From positions 1 to 33,471 of the forward strand of contig JAHDSE010000161.1 of NCBI GenBank assembly GCA_018432955.1: a stretch of 33,471 nt of DNA, given 5' to 3'. The stretch is from Syntrophomonadaceae bacterium. Its GTDB lineage: Bacteria; Bacillota; Syntrophomonadia; Syntrophomonadales; Syntrophomonadaceae. The position numbers and the translations under genes are program-made. The number at the start of each line of letters is the position of its first letter. Position 1 is the stretch's first letter. Below the pieces are notes generated by a model. It was not told the DNA's origin, searched no databases, and saw nothing but the letters and a program-made list of their open reading frames with translations. This document shows, one piece after another, positions 7,491-15,075 of the stretch.

Positions 7491-8702
7491 CTAATACTCA
7501 CCGGGTGTTAAGTCTTTCTCAGTATTTACCAGTTCATTCCTGCTCATGTCCTTCAGTGAACGAGCATTGTGCTGGAAATATTCGGGTTCACTTTCTTTCT
7601 CCTTATTCTTCTTTCCTCGGAAATTGAGTATCCCCTCTCTGGCCCCCCGTGATTCCACATCATTAACCATGCGAATCAGAGTATCCCCATCAATACGATG
7701 TTTTAAGACCAGAGGGATCATACTGGTTACGTCATTTATCATCACCTTGTCGCGGTTGCTTATTACGCTGTGCAGAACAGCCCCCTGTTGCATTGCTTCT
7801 ATCGCCCGTATACTTTCGATATTGTGTTTGATATACAAACGAGCAATAAAATTACGAAGAAAATCAGGTAAATCTGTATTATTGTAGGTATTAGCCCATT
7901 TGATTACTTTCTGCCGGTACTCATTATCTTTAGCCTCGTTTTCTGCCTGGCTTCTCTTTTCTTGGTTCCTTTTTATCTTATGCCGGTGAGAATTTTCTTC
8001 CAGCATCTGCGCAAGTATGTCTACTGAATCAGGCCTGCCCATGTAACAAACCATATCAAAGCGATCTGATAACTGCCTTCTGATTTCTTCCAATGGACCG
8101 GGATCTTCATCAGGGTTGGAAGCAGCCCATATCGACACATTTACCGGAATATCCACAACCGGCAAACCCGCTTCCTCAATCTGAATGTGACCAGGTTTAT
8201 TTCCCATAACATCAAGCAGTATATCAGTTATTTCAGGCGAAGTATCCGCCAGACGATTTATTTCATCTACAAACAGTATCCCTCTATGGGCCTGCGGAAT
8301 CAGGCCTGGCAGCATACTGGCCTCAGGCCGGGCCGGATCGGTTAATTTGGCCAAATCGATACTGCCTACAACCGTCCCTACTTTTGCTGAATGTGATATT
8401 TCCAGAAAAGGCATAGGTATTTCTTCAACACCAATTCTGTTTATCTCTTCCTCAGTCATTCCCTTGTGATGAGGGCAATGAGGATCTTCCGGATCACAAT
8501 TGTAAATACAACCTTTTATACGAGTAATATTGGGAAGAATACCTTTAGCCGCGCGCATAATCGTTGTCTTCCCCGTACCTCTTAATCCTTCTGCATGAAG
8601 ATGTAGTGGCTCGCCAACATAACTTGAGACTATCGACATCATAACCAGTTCAAAAAGGGCTGCATTTCCCTCATAGCGTTGTAGTTTATAAAATGGTATC
8701 AT
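7491..8702 (-). CDS. MoxR / Mg-chelatase subunit I-like AAA+ ATPase
   Basis: A 403-residue AAA+ ATPase, the motor partner of the VWA protein downstream. Walker A is at about 39-47 (EGLRGTGKTT), Walker B is GILFVDEINRL, and the sensor region reads WAASNPDEDPGP followed by RRQLSDRFD with the arginine finger. Immediately after Walker A comes an unusual cysteine/histidine cluster: Cys65, Cys69, Cys76, His78 and His79, suggesting a bound metal or iron-sulfur cluster. The C-terminal part is charged. A GTG at 8711 and an ATG at 8708 precede it, but only the ATG at 8702 has good spacing (8 nt) from GGAG. ATPase identity is secure, biological role is not. Confidence 0.82.
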   Translation of the reverse strand: MIPFYKLQRYEGNAALFELVMMSIVSSYVGEPLHLHAEGLRGTGKTTIMRAAKGILPNITRIKGCIYNCDPEDPHCPHHKGMTEEEINRIGVEEIPMPFLEISHSAKVGTVVGSIDLAKLTDPARPEASMLPGLIPQAHRGILFVDEINRLADTSPEITDILLDVMGNKPGHIQIEEAGLPVVDIPVNVSIWAASNPDEDPGPLEEIRRQLSDRFDMVCYMGRPDSVDILAQMLEENSHRHKIKRNQEKRSQAENEAKDNEYRQKVIKWANTYNNTDLPDFLRNFIARLYIKHNIESIRAIEAMQQGAVLHSVISNRDKVMINDVTSMIPLVLKHRIDGDTLIRMVNDVESRGAREGILNFRGKKNKEKESEPEYFQHNARSLKDMSRNELVNTEKDLTPGEY

Positions 8703-9173
8703 GAGCATCACTCCAATCTCTTAAGCCGGAACTCCTAACAGGATTTCAATCTCTGGCTCGCTCGGCAAGTGAAAAACTAGAAAAATAATAATATCAAATC
8801 CGAATCATGATACAGTGTAACAGCTGAATGTTTACTCAGCTATAACAATTAACCTGAGTTGCTCCTCCCTTCTTTATATTTATCAACGTACTTTTTTCCT
8901 AGTTATACTATAAACTATTTTGTGATTTTTTTCTCTAGTTTGGAGGCAATTGGTTGGATAAGATGGATACTTGGTATTAGCTTGTGATTTCTTTAGCAAA
9001 TTAAGGGTTTTACTTACAAAATAGAAAAAGCAGAACACAATCGGGTTTATTAAAGCCTTTTTTGACTGCTTTACTAAGAAATATACGGCGTATATTTGAA
9101 CCCTAATCCGACATATTTAGCGGATATTTTGTGTTTTAAAGCAGTTATTTAGTCATAATTTCTTCCTGTATAC
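8703..9173. other. Intergenic region between the LytTR regulator and the MoxR operon
   Basis: No credible gene. It is AT-rich and holds the presumed promoter of the MoxR-VWA operon, a 6-bp dyad AGCTGA/TCAGCT (8822-8841) and the nested inverted repeats listed separately at 9065-9145. A GGGAGGAG near 8870 on the minus strand resembles a ribosome-binding site but no open frame follows it. Confidence 0.6.
9065..9145. repeat. Nested inverted repeats downstream of the LytTR gene
   Basis: Outer 9-bp arms ACTGCTTTA (9065-9073) and TAAAGCAGT (9137-9145) enclose two further dyads: AAATATACG-G-CGTATATTT (9079-9097, perfect) and ATCCG/CGGAT (9106-9125). This could fold as a three-way junction in RNA or act as clustered operators. 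It lacks a T-run. Confidence 0.6.
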
Positions 9174-9962
9174 TTATTGAATTCCTATTTTTGATCGCAG
9201 GAGCTTGGCTTTTGCCCTGCTAAGGATAATATTTTTATCGCAATTATTCAGATGAAGTACATAGGAACCTTCCCCAAAACTGACTATCTCCTTTACATGA
9301 TTGAGATTTACGATAAAGGCCTGATGCGCTCTGAAAAAACAGCTCTTATCCAGGCGGTTCTCCAATTCATTTAGGGTATAAGTAGTCAAATAACCTTCTT
9401 TTTCTGTGACTATGAAAACCTTCTTTTTCCGGGTTTCACAATAGATAATCTCTTCTTGATTGAGAAGACTGATCTTACCCTTTTCTCTCACAGGCAGCTT
9501 ACTGGAATATACTTCATTGTCCCGGTACTTTTCCAGAATAAAATCTATTCTCTCTTTGAGCTTGTTTTTAACCAATTCCTCTATTACATCACGGTGAGCC
9601 ATTTGGAATTTTGCCCTGCTGATAGTTTTTTCAATACGGCTCTGTTCAATTGGCTTCACAATATAATCCAGAGCCCCAAGATCATATGCCTCTACCGCCA
9701 TTTCCTTCCGCGCCGTAACAAAAGCAAAAAGCGGTGGTTCCTTCAATTCTTTTAGTTTACGAGCTGTTTCCATCCCATCCATTTCAGGCATAAAAATATC
9801 CAGCAGAACCAGGTCAACTTTCTTTTCCTGGCATAAGAGTAAAGCCTCCAGACCGTGAATAGCCTCCCCCAGTATTTTAATGTCCCTACACTGTTCCAGC
9901 ACATATCGAAGAACAATTCTTTCTCTTTCATTGTCATCTACTATCAAAATTTTTACCGGCAC
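9174..9962 (-). CDS. Response regulator with LytTR DNA-binding domain
   Basis: A 262-residue two-component response regulator. Residues 1-120 form a receiver domain with the acidic pair DD at 9-10, phospho-acceptor Asp55 (LVLLDIFMP), a Thr in FVTARKE and Lys in DYIVKPI. A helical linker (about 120-160) leads to a LytTR domain (about 160-262), recognisable from EIIYCETRKKKVFI, FFRAHQAFIVNLNHVKEI and LSRAKAKLL. Proteins of this class bind direct repeats in promoters, commonly for peptide sensing, cell-wall or transport functions. No histidine kinase lies in the window. The start is GTG with a weak AGGGG about 11 nt upstream. The nearby MoxR-VWA operon is a possible target (inference). Confidence 0.9.
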   Translation of the reverse strand: MPVKILIVDDNERERIVLRYVLEQCRDIKILGEAIHGLEALLLCQEKKVDLVLLDIFMPEMDGMETARKLKELKEPPLFAFVTARKEMAVEAYDLGALDYIVKPIEQSRIEKTISRAKFQMAHRDVIEELVKNKLKERIDFILEKYRDNEVYSSKLPVREKGKISLLNQEEIIYCETRKKKVFIVTEKEGYLTTYTLNELENRLDKSCFFRAHQAFIVNLNHVKEIVSFGEGSYVLHLNNCDKNIILSRAKAKLLRSKIGIQ

Positions 9963-10130
9963 TACTTTTCAGCCCCTAATCCACTAATAACTTAAAAAAT
10001 ATTTTTCAATACCCTTATTTTTCTTGCTCCTCTTTAAGAATAAGATTTTTTGCGGCACAAAACAAGCCAAATGAGCTTTAAATATTAATAATTATTTGGT
10101 AGGCTATATTAACAAAGGGGGTTTAATTTG

Positions 10131-11006
10131 ATGCGTTATGAAGGAACCGTTTATCGTCCTCCGAGTGAAGCTTACAGCCTGATAATTCAAGCTACTATTG
10201 GTTGTCCTCATAATAAATGCAGCTTTTGTCGAATGTACAAGGATGTTAAATTCAGAATAAGACCTGTTAAAGAAATAAAAGAAGACCTCTGCATGGCACG
10301 AGATTATTATGGAAGTTTTATCGAATCCATCTTTTTCGCCGATGGCAATACTATCATAATGAAAACTGAGCAATTGCTGGAGATTTTTGCATATGCTCAT
10401 GAAATGTTTCCTCATTTAAAACGGATAACCGTCTACGGCTCGGCTCGCTTCGTAAACAAGAAAAGCCTGGAGGAGCTTAAACGGCTTTCTGAAGCCGGTC
10501 TAAAAAGAGTTCATACCGGGATGGAGAGCGGTGACGATATTACTCTGCAAAGAATAAAAAAGGGAGTAGATTCCGAGGGAATTATTTCGGCAGGGAAAAA
10601 ATTGAAAGAAGCAGGCATAGCAATCAGTGAATATTATTTAACAGGGATAGGAGGGAAAGAAAGGACCATAGAACATGCCATCAACAGTGCCAGAGTATTA
10701 TCTGAGTTCAGCCCTGATTTTATTCGCATAAGGACTTTTGGCCCCATACCCAAAACACCCATTTATGAAGATTACCAAAATGGAACCTTTCAGCTCTTAA
10801 GCCCCCATGAAGCTTTACATGAGCTTCGTTTGCTGGTGGAAAATCTGAATTGTGAAAACAGTGTCGTATTGAGTGATCATATAAACAATTACTGGGATAT
10901 TCACGGTTTGCTCCCCCGTGACAAGCAAAAAATGCTGGCAGAAATTGACCAGGCACTGACCGTTGACGAATCCCAATTCCGCCCCGCCCATTTGAGCAGG
11001 CTGTAA
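10131..11006 (+). CDS. Radical SAM protein of unknown function
   Basis: A 291-residue enzyme of the radical S-adenosylmethionine superfamily. The cluster-binding motif is CPHNKCSFC (Cys25, Cys30, Cys33; CX4CX2C, a spacing seen in Elp3-like subgroups rather than the common CX3CX2C). Later blocks typical of the fold are visible: FADGNTIIM, RITVYGSARF, LKRVHTGMESGDD and ISEYYLTGIGG. No auxiliary iron-sulfur domain or B12-binding domain is evident. The ATG at 10131 has AAAGGGGG 9 nt upstream; a TTG directly before it is less likely. It is the first of only two intact plus-strand genes and is divergent from the LytTR regulator. Substrate cannot be inferred. Confidence 0.85.
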   Translation: MRYEGTVYRPPSEAYSLIIQATIGCPHNKCSFCRMYKDVKFRIRPVKEIKEDLCMARDYYGSFIESIFFADGNTIIMKTEQLLEIFAYAHEMFPHLKRITVYGSARFVNKKSLEELKRLSEAGLKRVHTGMESGDDITLQRIKKGVDSEGIISAGKKLKEAGIAISEYYLTGIGGKERTIEHAINSARVLSEFSPDFIRIRTFGPIPKTPIYEDYQNGTFQLLSPHEALHELRLLVENLNCENSVVLSDHINNYWDIHGLLPRDKQKMLAEIDQALTVDESQFRPAHLSRL

Positions 11007-11041
11007 TCCGCTCCAGGGCAGAAAAAAAGAGGTGAAAAAAC

Positions 11042-11200
11042 ATGAATACTCCAGGAAATCCTAAAACAAGCATCAGAGCTTAAAATAGAAGTGTGCTTCA
11101 TGCTGCTTGAAGGTTTAATCAAGAGCATTGATGAACCTGATCAAGAAGCTGATAATTTATGGGCTGAGGAAGCAGGAAAAAGGAACAGAAAGCATCATTC
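11042..11200 (+). pseudogene. Decayed addiction-module (PF09720-like) antitoxin gene
   Basis: A good ribosome-binding site (GAGGTG) and ATG at 11042 open a frame that stops after 13 codons. One frame over, from about 11046, the translation continues as ILQEILKQASELK, then LLEGLIKSIDEPD and NLWAEEAGKR. This pattern (alpha helix, LLEGL-SLDEPD, LWxEEAxxR) is that of short 'putative addiction module component' antitoxins. A frameshift within the first few codons and loss of the normal C-terminal end indicate a dead gene. The frame runs into the convergent gene and stops at 11267. No toxin partner is visible. Confidence 0.5.
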
Positions 11201-11608
11201 GATATCAGGTGGAACTATAAAGATATCATCCCCGCGAAATTCAAAAAAGTCGCTCAATTTCCAGTAAACGCCCCTGCTTAAACGGGTATCATTCTCCCAT
11301 TTGTAACTAATATAAGGCACATCACCCTTTAGAAATAATTTCAGTTCATGGTCCAGTATGAGTTCCTGCAAATCGTGAAAACGCAATTTTATAGTCCCAT
11401 CTTCCCCTTCTATATATCCTGTTGCCAAAAAAGGAACATCCTCAACGGTAATCGGATTTATATCATCTCCCAGTTTAATACAGTAAGAACCATCCTCTTC
11501 TTTATGGATATTGGCCGCAAGAATATTGAGTATATTACGGCGGAACATCTCCGCTCCTCCGAAATACCATTTACCGTCTTTTCTAATTACAATTTCTTTC
11601 AAATCCAC
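11195..11608 (-). CDS. DUF1285-like protein
   Basis: A 137-residue soluble protein. The pattern KDGKWYFGGAEMFRR at the N terminus, then EEDGSYCIKLGDD and ITVEDVPFLATGY, resembles DUF1285 proteins, a small two-subdomain beta-rich family without known activity. No cysteine motif, signal peptide or membrane segment. Start is GTG (11606-11608) with GGAGG 10 nt upstream. It ends tail to tail with the decayed antitoxin gene and precedes the fusion-enzyme gene by position only, with 128 nt between them. Function unknown. Confidence 0.65.
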   Translation of the reverse strand: MDLKEIVIRKDGKWYFGGAEMFRRNILNILAANIHKEEDGSYCIKLGDDINPITVEDVPFLATGYIEGEDGTIKLRFHDLQELILDHELKLFLKGDVPYISYKWENDTRLSRGVYWKLSDFFEFRGDDIFIVPPDIE

Positions 11609-11736
11609 TATTAATTAGCCTCCCATAATTTCGTATTAAAGACCCATTTTATTATTTTCCATAATATTACCTTAAATTCCTCTTAAATAAAAAGAACCGA
11701 CACTAAAAATATTGCCGGTGGATTTATTTAATGAAA

Positions 11737-14418
11737 CTACAGATTCTGCACCTGCTTCAAGTTTAGTGAATTATGATATATCTGCTCGATCTCTTCATCA
11801 CTGATTTCCTTACTTCCCATCATCAGACCGGCAAGCCCCAGGCCATGCTTCTGTCCCAAACTACGGAGATATTCTATGTCTTCCAGGGATAATTTGTTAC
11901 CAATACTGAAATCCCTGTAGATTCCTTCCAGAGCCAGCAAAACCGTCTCCGAAAGGCAGGCCAGGTTTACTCCATCACGATAACCCAGGTTGGGCCCAAA
12001 AGCTATGTTATCCGGATACTGTACCAATCCACCCTCGAGAACCAGTACATCATTGCGCTTTTGATACACTTCCGGAGCAACATCCGCAGGCCTGGCTACA
12101 TCGCAGACAACCGCGCCCGCCTGTAAGTCCTCCGGATAAACCAGGTAATCAGGGGAACTGCTTGCAGCTACAATCAAGTTGCACTCTCTCAAAGTCTCTT
12201 TTATCTCCAAACTGATCGTAAGCGGGCATTCAATACCTAGAAAATCAGCTATATCTTGAATTAAATCCAGGTTGATATTATCTCCTGCGATAAGTTGGGG
12301 CAGGAATTTTTCTGCTTCAGGTAAATTAATTTTTTCCAGTATTTCTATAATCCGGGAAAGCCAGTCACTCACGCCTCCTGAATCCCCAGAAATTCTTCGT
12401 TTATGTGCCCGTGCCAAAATATCCCGCGCCAGGGTCTGCAAGCGATTATTGCTGCTCTTGATATGACTGGGATTCCCCAAAAGCGCTATTTTACTGAGCC
12501 TATCTGAAAGAAGCAAGGCACATGCCCTGCCAATGGAACCGGTAGCACCTATTACCGCTCCTGTAGCCTGCTCCATATCAATATGCATCTTTTGTGCCCC
12601 CAGCAATAGAGCCTCTATAGCCATAAGGGTCGTAAAGCTATTTCCACTGGTAATAGCTACATCTCGTCCGGTAACTGCTCTCCCCCCCCGGCTGACCACC
12701 GAAGTCAAGGCACCCAGGCCCACAATTCCGGCTCCCAGGTCCCGTGCCATATCTACAGCCTTTTTGATAACTGCCACAGTATCTTCCCGCGGAAGACTTT
12801 TTAATTCTCGGGCTCCAAAAGGAACACCTATCAACCACCCCTCAGCCACACTTCCGGCTAAAGATCTTATTGCCGGCATATGGCAGCAAATTCCCGGCTC
12901 AGTAACCCTGCTCTGCCATTTCATAAAACTGTATAGCTCGTCACGGCTAAAGCTTTCAAATGAAGGATTATTAGCCAGCACATCCTCTGGTGCCGGGTAA
13001 TGAATAATAAAAGCAAACTTTTCTTTCAGCTCCTCCCCTTCAGACATGGACGAACTTTTAATATTTCTGCTGAACGGCTGGTAGTCCTTGATTTTAGCCG
13101 GTTTCCGGTAATCGCCTATCAAATAACGATAAAGCCTGGCATAATCATGGTATTCCAAAATCCTGCAAACATCCTCCAGAGCATTAATAACATAATCCAT
13201 TTCCTTATAGGATATGGTCAAGGCCGGTTCCAGCCTGAGGGTAGTGGAACTGTTCAGATAGGGTGCCAACCGTATCTGGTAAACATTAAGCAAAAAACCG
13301 GTCAAGAGGGTGGTAAATCCCCCCTGGTCAGCAATATAGGTGATATCATAGGAACCGCAATCTTTCATATCGTGAAATTCCATCCCTACCATAAAGCCTT
13401 TACCTCGAACTTCCTTTACCGCATCAGGATACCTATTCGCCAGTTCATTTAAATTTTCCAGGAGATAATCTCCCTTTTGGGCAACTTCTCTTATCAATTT
13501 CTGGTCACCTTCAAGGAGTTTCTCCAGCACTGCAATGCCCACAGCACAGGTCAAATTGTTATTGGCAAAGGTTGAACTGTGCAGCATAGCAAAGTCTTCA
13601 TTCCAGATACGCGGAGAACTAATACAAACACCCAGGGGCAAAAGCCCTCCCCCCAGGGCCTTGGCCAGAACCATAATATCCGGTTCAATATTTTCATATT
13701 CGCAGGCAAAAAGCTTTCCTGTTCTCCCCAGGCCAGTCTGAATTTCATCTACAATAAGTATTACATTATTCTTATTACAAAGCTCCTGAGCTGCCTTGAG
13801 ATAACCCTCCCGGGCCAGTACTATGCCGCCTTCGCCCTGCACAGCTTCCACTATAAATCCCGCAATTTCTTCGCTTTTTTCTGCAAACAGCCTCTCCAGG
13901 GCATCTATATCATTAAAAGAAATTCGGGCAAAACCGGGAGCTGGTGCCCGAAAAGGTCCCTGGTAAGAATCTTTTCCTGTTGCTGACAGGGACCCCAGGG
14001 TCTTGCCGTGAAAACTATTGGCAGTGGACACAATTATTTCTTTTCCAGTAGTGGAACGGGCCAGTTTAATAGCTGCCTCAACCGCCTCAGTTCCACTCTG
14101 GCAAAAGGTACAGTAAGCAAGGTCTCCAGGCGAGCAGTCAGCCAGCATGTTAGCCATTTTCAGGGCTTCACCCGGAAGTGAGGGCTGTACCAGAGAAGGC
14201 AAACTTCTTTCCCTGGCCTTCAACAAACTATCCCAAATAAAATCAGGATTATATCCAAACGGTAAAGCACCATACTGGGCAATAAAATCCAAATAGCTAA
14301 TTCCTTTTTCATCTGTCAGACAAGCATTTTTACCTGAAACATAATTTTTATCCAACTGGAAAGTTTCAAAAATATCCAACAAAGTCGGATTAAGCAAATC
14401 TCTGCGTAAAGCTGGCAC
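11737..14418 (-). CDS. Fusion of class III aminotransferase and acyl-ACP-reductase-like domain
   Basis: An 893-residue, two-enzyme protein. Residues 1-430 are a fold-type I class III PLP aminotransferase (acetylornithine/putrescine type), with SGTEAVEAAIKLAR near 108, EAVQGEGG near 191, Asp224 (VDEIQTGLGRTG) and the PLP lysine Lys253 (LAKALGGG). Residues about 465-893 resemble cyanobacterial acyl-ACP reductase: LGALTSVVSRGG, TSGNSFTT, a dinucleotide-binding GATGSIG (624-630) and NLACLSETVLLALEG, where Cys821 aligns (from memory) with the acylated cysteine of that enzyme. A roughly 60-residue insert lies between the Rossmann motif and the next strand. Inferred activity: acyl thioester to aldehyde to amine. 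Start is GTG with AAGGAGG; the gene stands alone. Domain calls good, reaction hypothetical. Confidence 0.8.
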   Translation of the reverse strand: MPALRRDLLNPTLLDIFETFQLDKNYVSGKNACLTDEKGISYLDFIAQYGALPFGYNPDFIWDSLLKARERSLPSLVQPSLPGEALKMANMLADCSPGDLAYCTFCQSGTEAVEAAIKLARSTTGKEIIVSTANSFHGKTLGSLSATGKDSYQGPFRAPAPGFARISFNDIDALERLFAEKSEEIAGFIVEAVQGEGGIVLAREGYLKAAQELCNKNNVILIVDEIQTGLGRTGKLFACEYENIEPDIMVLAKALGGGLLPLGVCISSPRIWNEDFAMLHSSTFANNNLTCAVGIAVLEKLLEGDQKLIREVAQKGDYLLENLNELANRYPDAVKEVRGKGFMVGMEFHDMKDCGSYDITYIADQGGFTTLLTGFLLNVYQIRLAPYLNSSTTLRLEPALTISYKEMDYVINALEDVCRILEYHDYARLYRYLIGDYRKPAKIKDYQPFSRNIKSSSMSEGEELKEKFAFIIHYPAPEDVLANNPSFESFSRDELYSFMKWQSRVTEPGICCHMPAIRSLAGSVAEGWLIGVPFGARELKSLPREDTVAVIKKAVDMARDLGAGIVGLGALTSVVSRGGRAVTGRDVAITSGNSFTTLMAIEALLLGAQKMHIDMEQATGAVIGATGSIGRACALLLSDRLSKIALLGNPSHIKSSNNRLQTLARDILARAHKRRISGDSGGVSDWLSRIIEILEKINLPEAEKFLPQLIAGDNINLDLIQDIADFLGIECPLTISLEIKETLRECNLIVAASSSPDYLVYPEDLQAGAVVCDVARPADVAPEVYQKRNDVLVLEGGLVQYPDNIAFGPNLGYRDGVNLACLSETVLLALEGIYRDFSIGNKLSLEDIEYLRSLGQKHGLGLAGLMMGSKEISDEEIEQIYHNSLNLKQVQNL

Positions 14419-14432
14419 CGAATTCCTCCTTT

Positions 14433-14454
14433 ATGTGCACATATTTGTGCAAAT
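14433..14454. promoter_or_regulatory. Paired dyads in the leader of the fusion gene
   Basis: ATGTGCACAT (14433-14442, a perfect palindrome) and TTTGTGCAAA (14445-14454, palindromic arms) are centred 12 bp apart, between the promoter and the ribosome-binding site. A related TTTTGCACAATATG occurs at 14567. A candidate repressor site. Confidence 0.4.
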
Positions 14455-14469
14455 GCTTTAACTATATAT

Positions 14470-14497
14470 ATTCTATTGATTAAAACAGCTTTGTCAA
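14470..14497 (-). promoter_or_regulatory. Probable sigma-A promoter of the fusion gene
   Basis: On the minus strand TTGACA (14492-14497) is separated by 16 nt from TAGAAT (14470-14475). The -35 is consensus; the leader to the GTG start is about 50 nt. Confidence 0.55.
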
Positions 14498-14856
14498 ACC
14501 TCCCTGGCTAATAATTCCTCTTTTGATTTCAGTATTCACTTAATTTCTGTGGATAAAACTGAGAATTTTGCACAATATGTTTTCTGTTATTTTACATTGT
14601 TTTTTTCAGAAGCATGCTGATACAAAAGAGCTTAAGTATAGAGCCTCCGATATTTGCTTCGCTCAATATTGAGGTTACTTGTTGCTTGGAATAGTACATT
14701 TGCATTATATAGAGCCTCAAATTTTACTTTCAATTCAATTATTGGCTGGGTTTAAAGAGAATTTACATAATATTTTTGTTAATGGAAACAATAGAATTGA
14801 GAAAAATAAGCCGGATACTTAAATTACTTCTGTTTCTGAGAAAGGAGGTTCTCAAA
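14498..14856. other. AT-rich intergenic region
   Basis: No gene on either strand except the small plus-strand protein that follows. It holds an 11-bp direct repeat TATAGAGCCTC (14637-14647 and 14708-14718) flanking a perfect 12-bp palindrome CTCAATATTGAG (14662-14673), and a TAATAT near 14769 that could be the -10 of the small membrane protein gene. Confidence 0.5.
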
Positions 14857-15003
14857 TTGGCTGAAGAAAATCAATTAAAAACCGAAGATGGATACGAACT
14901 GGGTACATTTCACTTCTTGAAAGCCGGATGGTGGATCTGGCATATAATCGCTATTGTAGGTGTATTCTGGCTAGGGTATTTATACGGCGGTTCAGTTTTT
15001 TAA
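14857..15003 (+). CDS. Small single-span membrane protein (48 residues)
   Basis: A TTG start (14857-14859) lies 8 nt after AAAGGAGG, a strong ribosome-binding site. The product begins MAEENQLKTEDGYELGTF and then has a hydrophobic segment from about residue 21, rich in Trp, Gly and Ile (KAGWWIWHIIAIVGVFW), ending LGYLYGGSVF. An acidic N terminus and one membrane span fit a small accessory subunit of a membrane complex. It is monocistronic, on the opposite strand from its neighbours, and is followed within 10 nt by a terminator. An upstream in-frame extension to 14776 lacks a ribosome-binding site. I do not recognise the family. Confidence 0.65.
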   Translation: MAEENQLKTEDGYELGTFHFLKAGWWIWHIIAIVGVFWLGYLYGGSVF

Positions 15004-15010
15004 AAATCAG

Positions 15011-15066
15011 AAAGGGGGGATCGGGCCTGTTTGTACAAAAAGCTACTAACAGAACCATCCCCTTTT
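15011..15066. terminator. Bidirectional terminator
   Basis: AAAGGGG and CCCCTTTTT arms, with an inner CTGTT/AACAG pair, form a long hairpin between the convergent small membrane protein gene and the sigma-54 activator gene. T-runs lie on both sides, so it can serve either strand. Confidence 0.65.
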
Positions 15067-15075
15067 TGAGTTAAT

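Noticed and set aside
8860..8890. Ribosome-binding-site-like GGGAGGAG in the gap before the MoxR gene
   Set aside because: No start codon with an open frame of useful length follows on the minus strand.
10045..10070. Sigma-54-like element upstream of the LytTR gene
   Set aside because: TGGCTTG-N4-GTGC on the minus strand keeps GG and GC spacing but deviates at several positions; too weak beside the near-perfect site at 23750.
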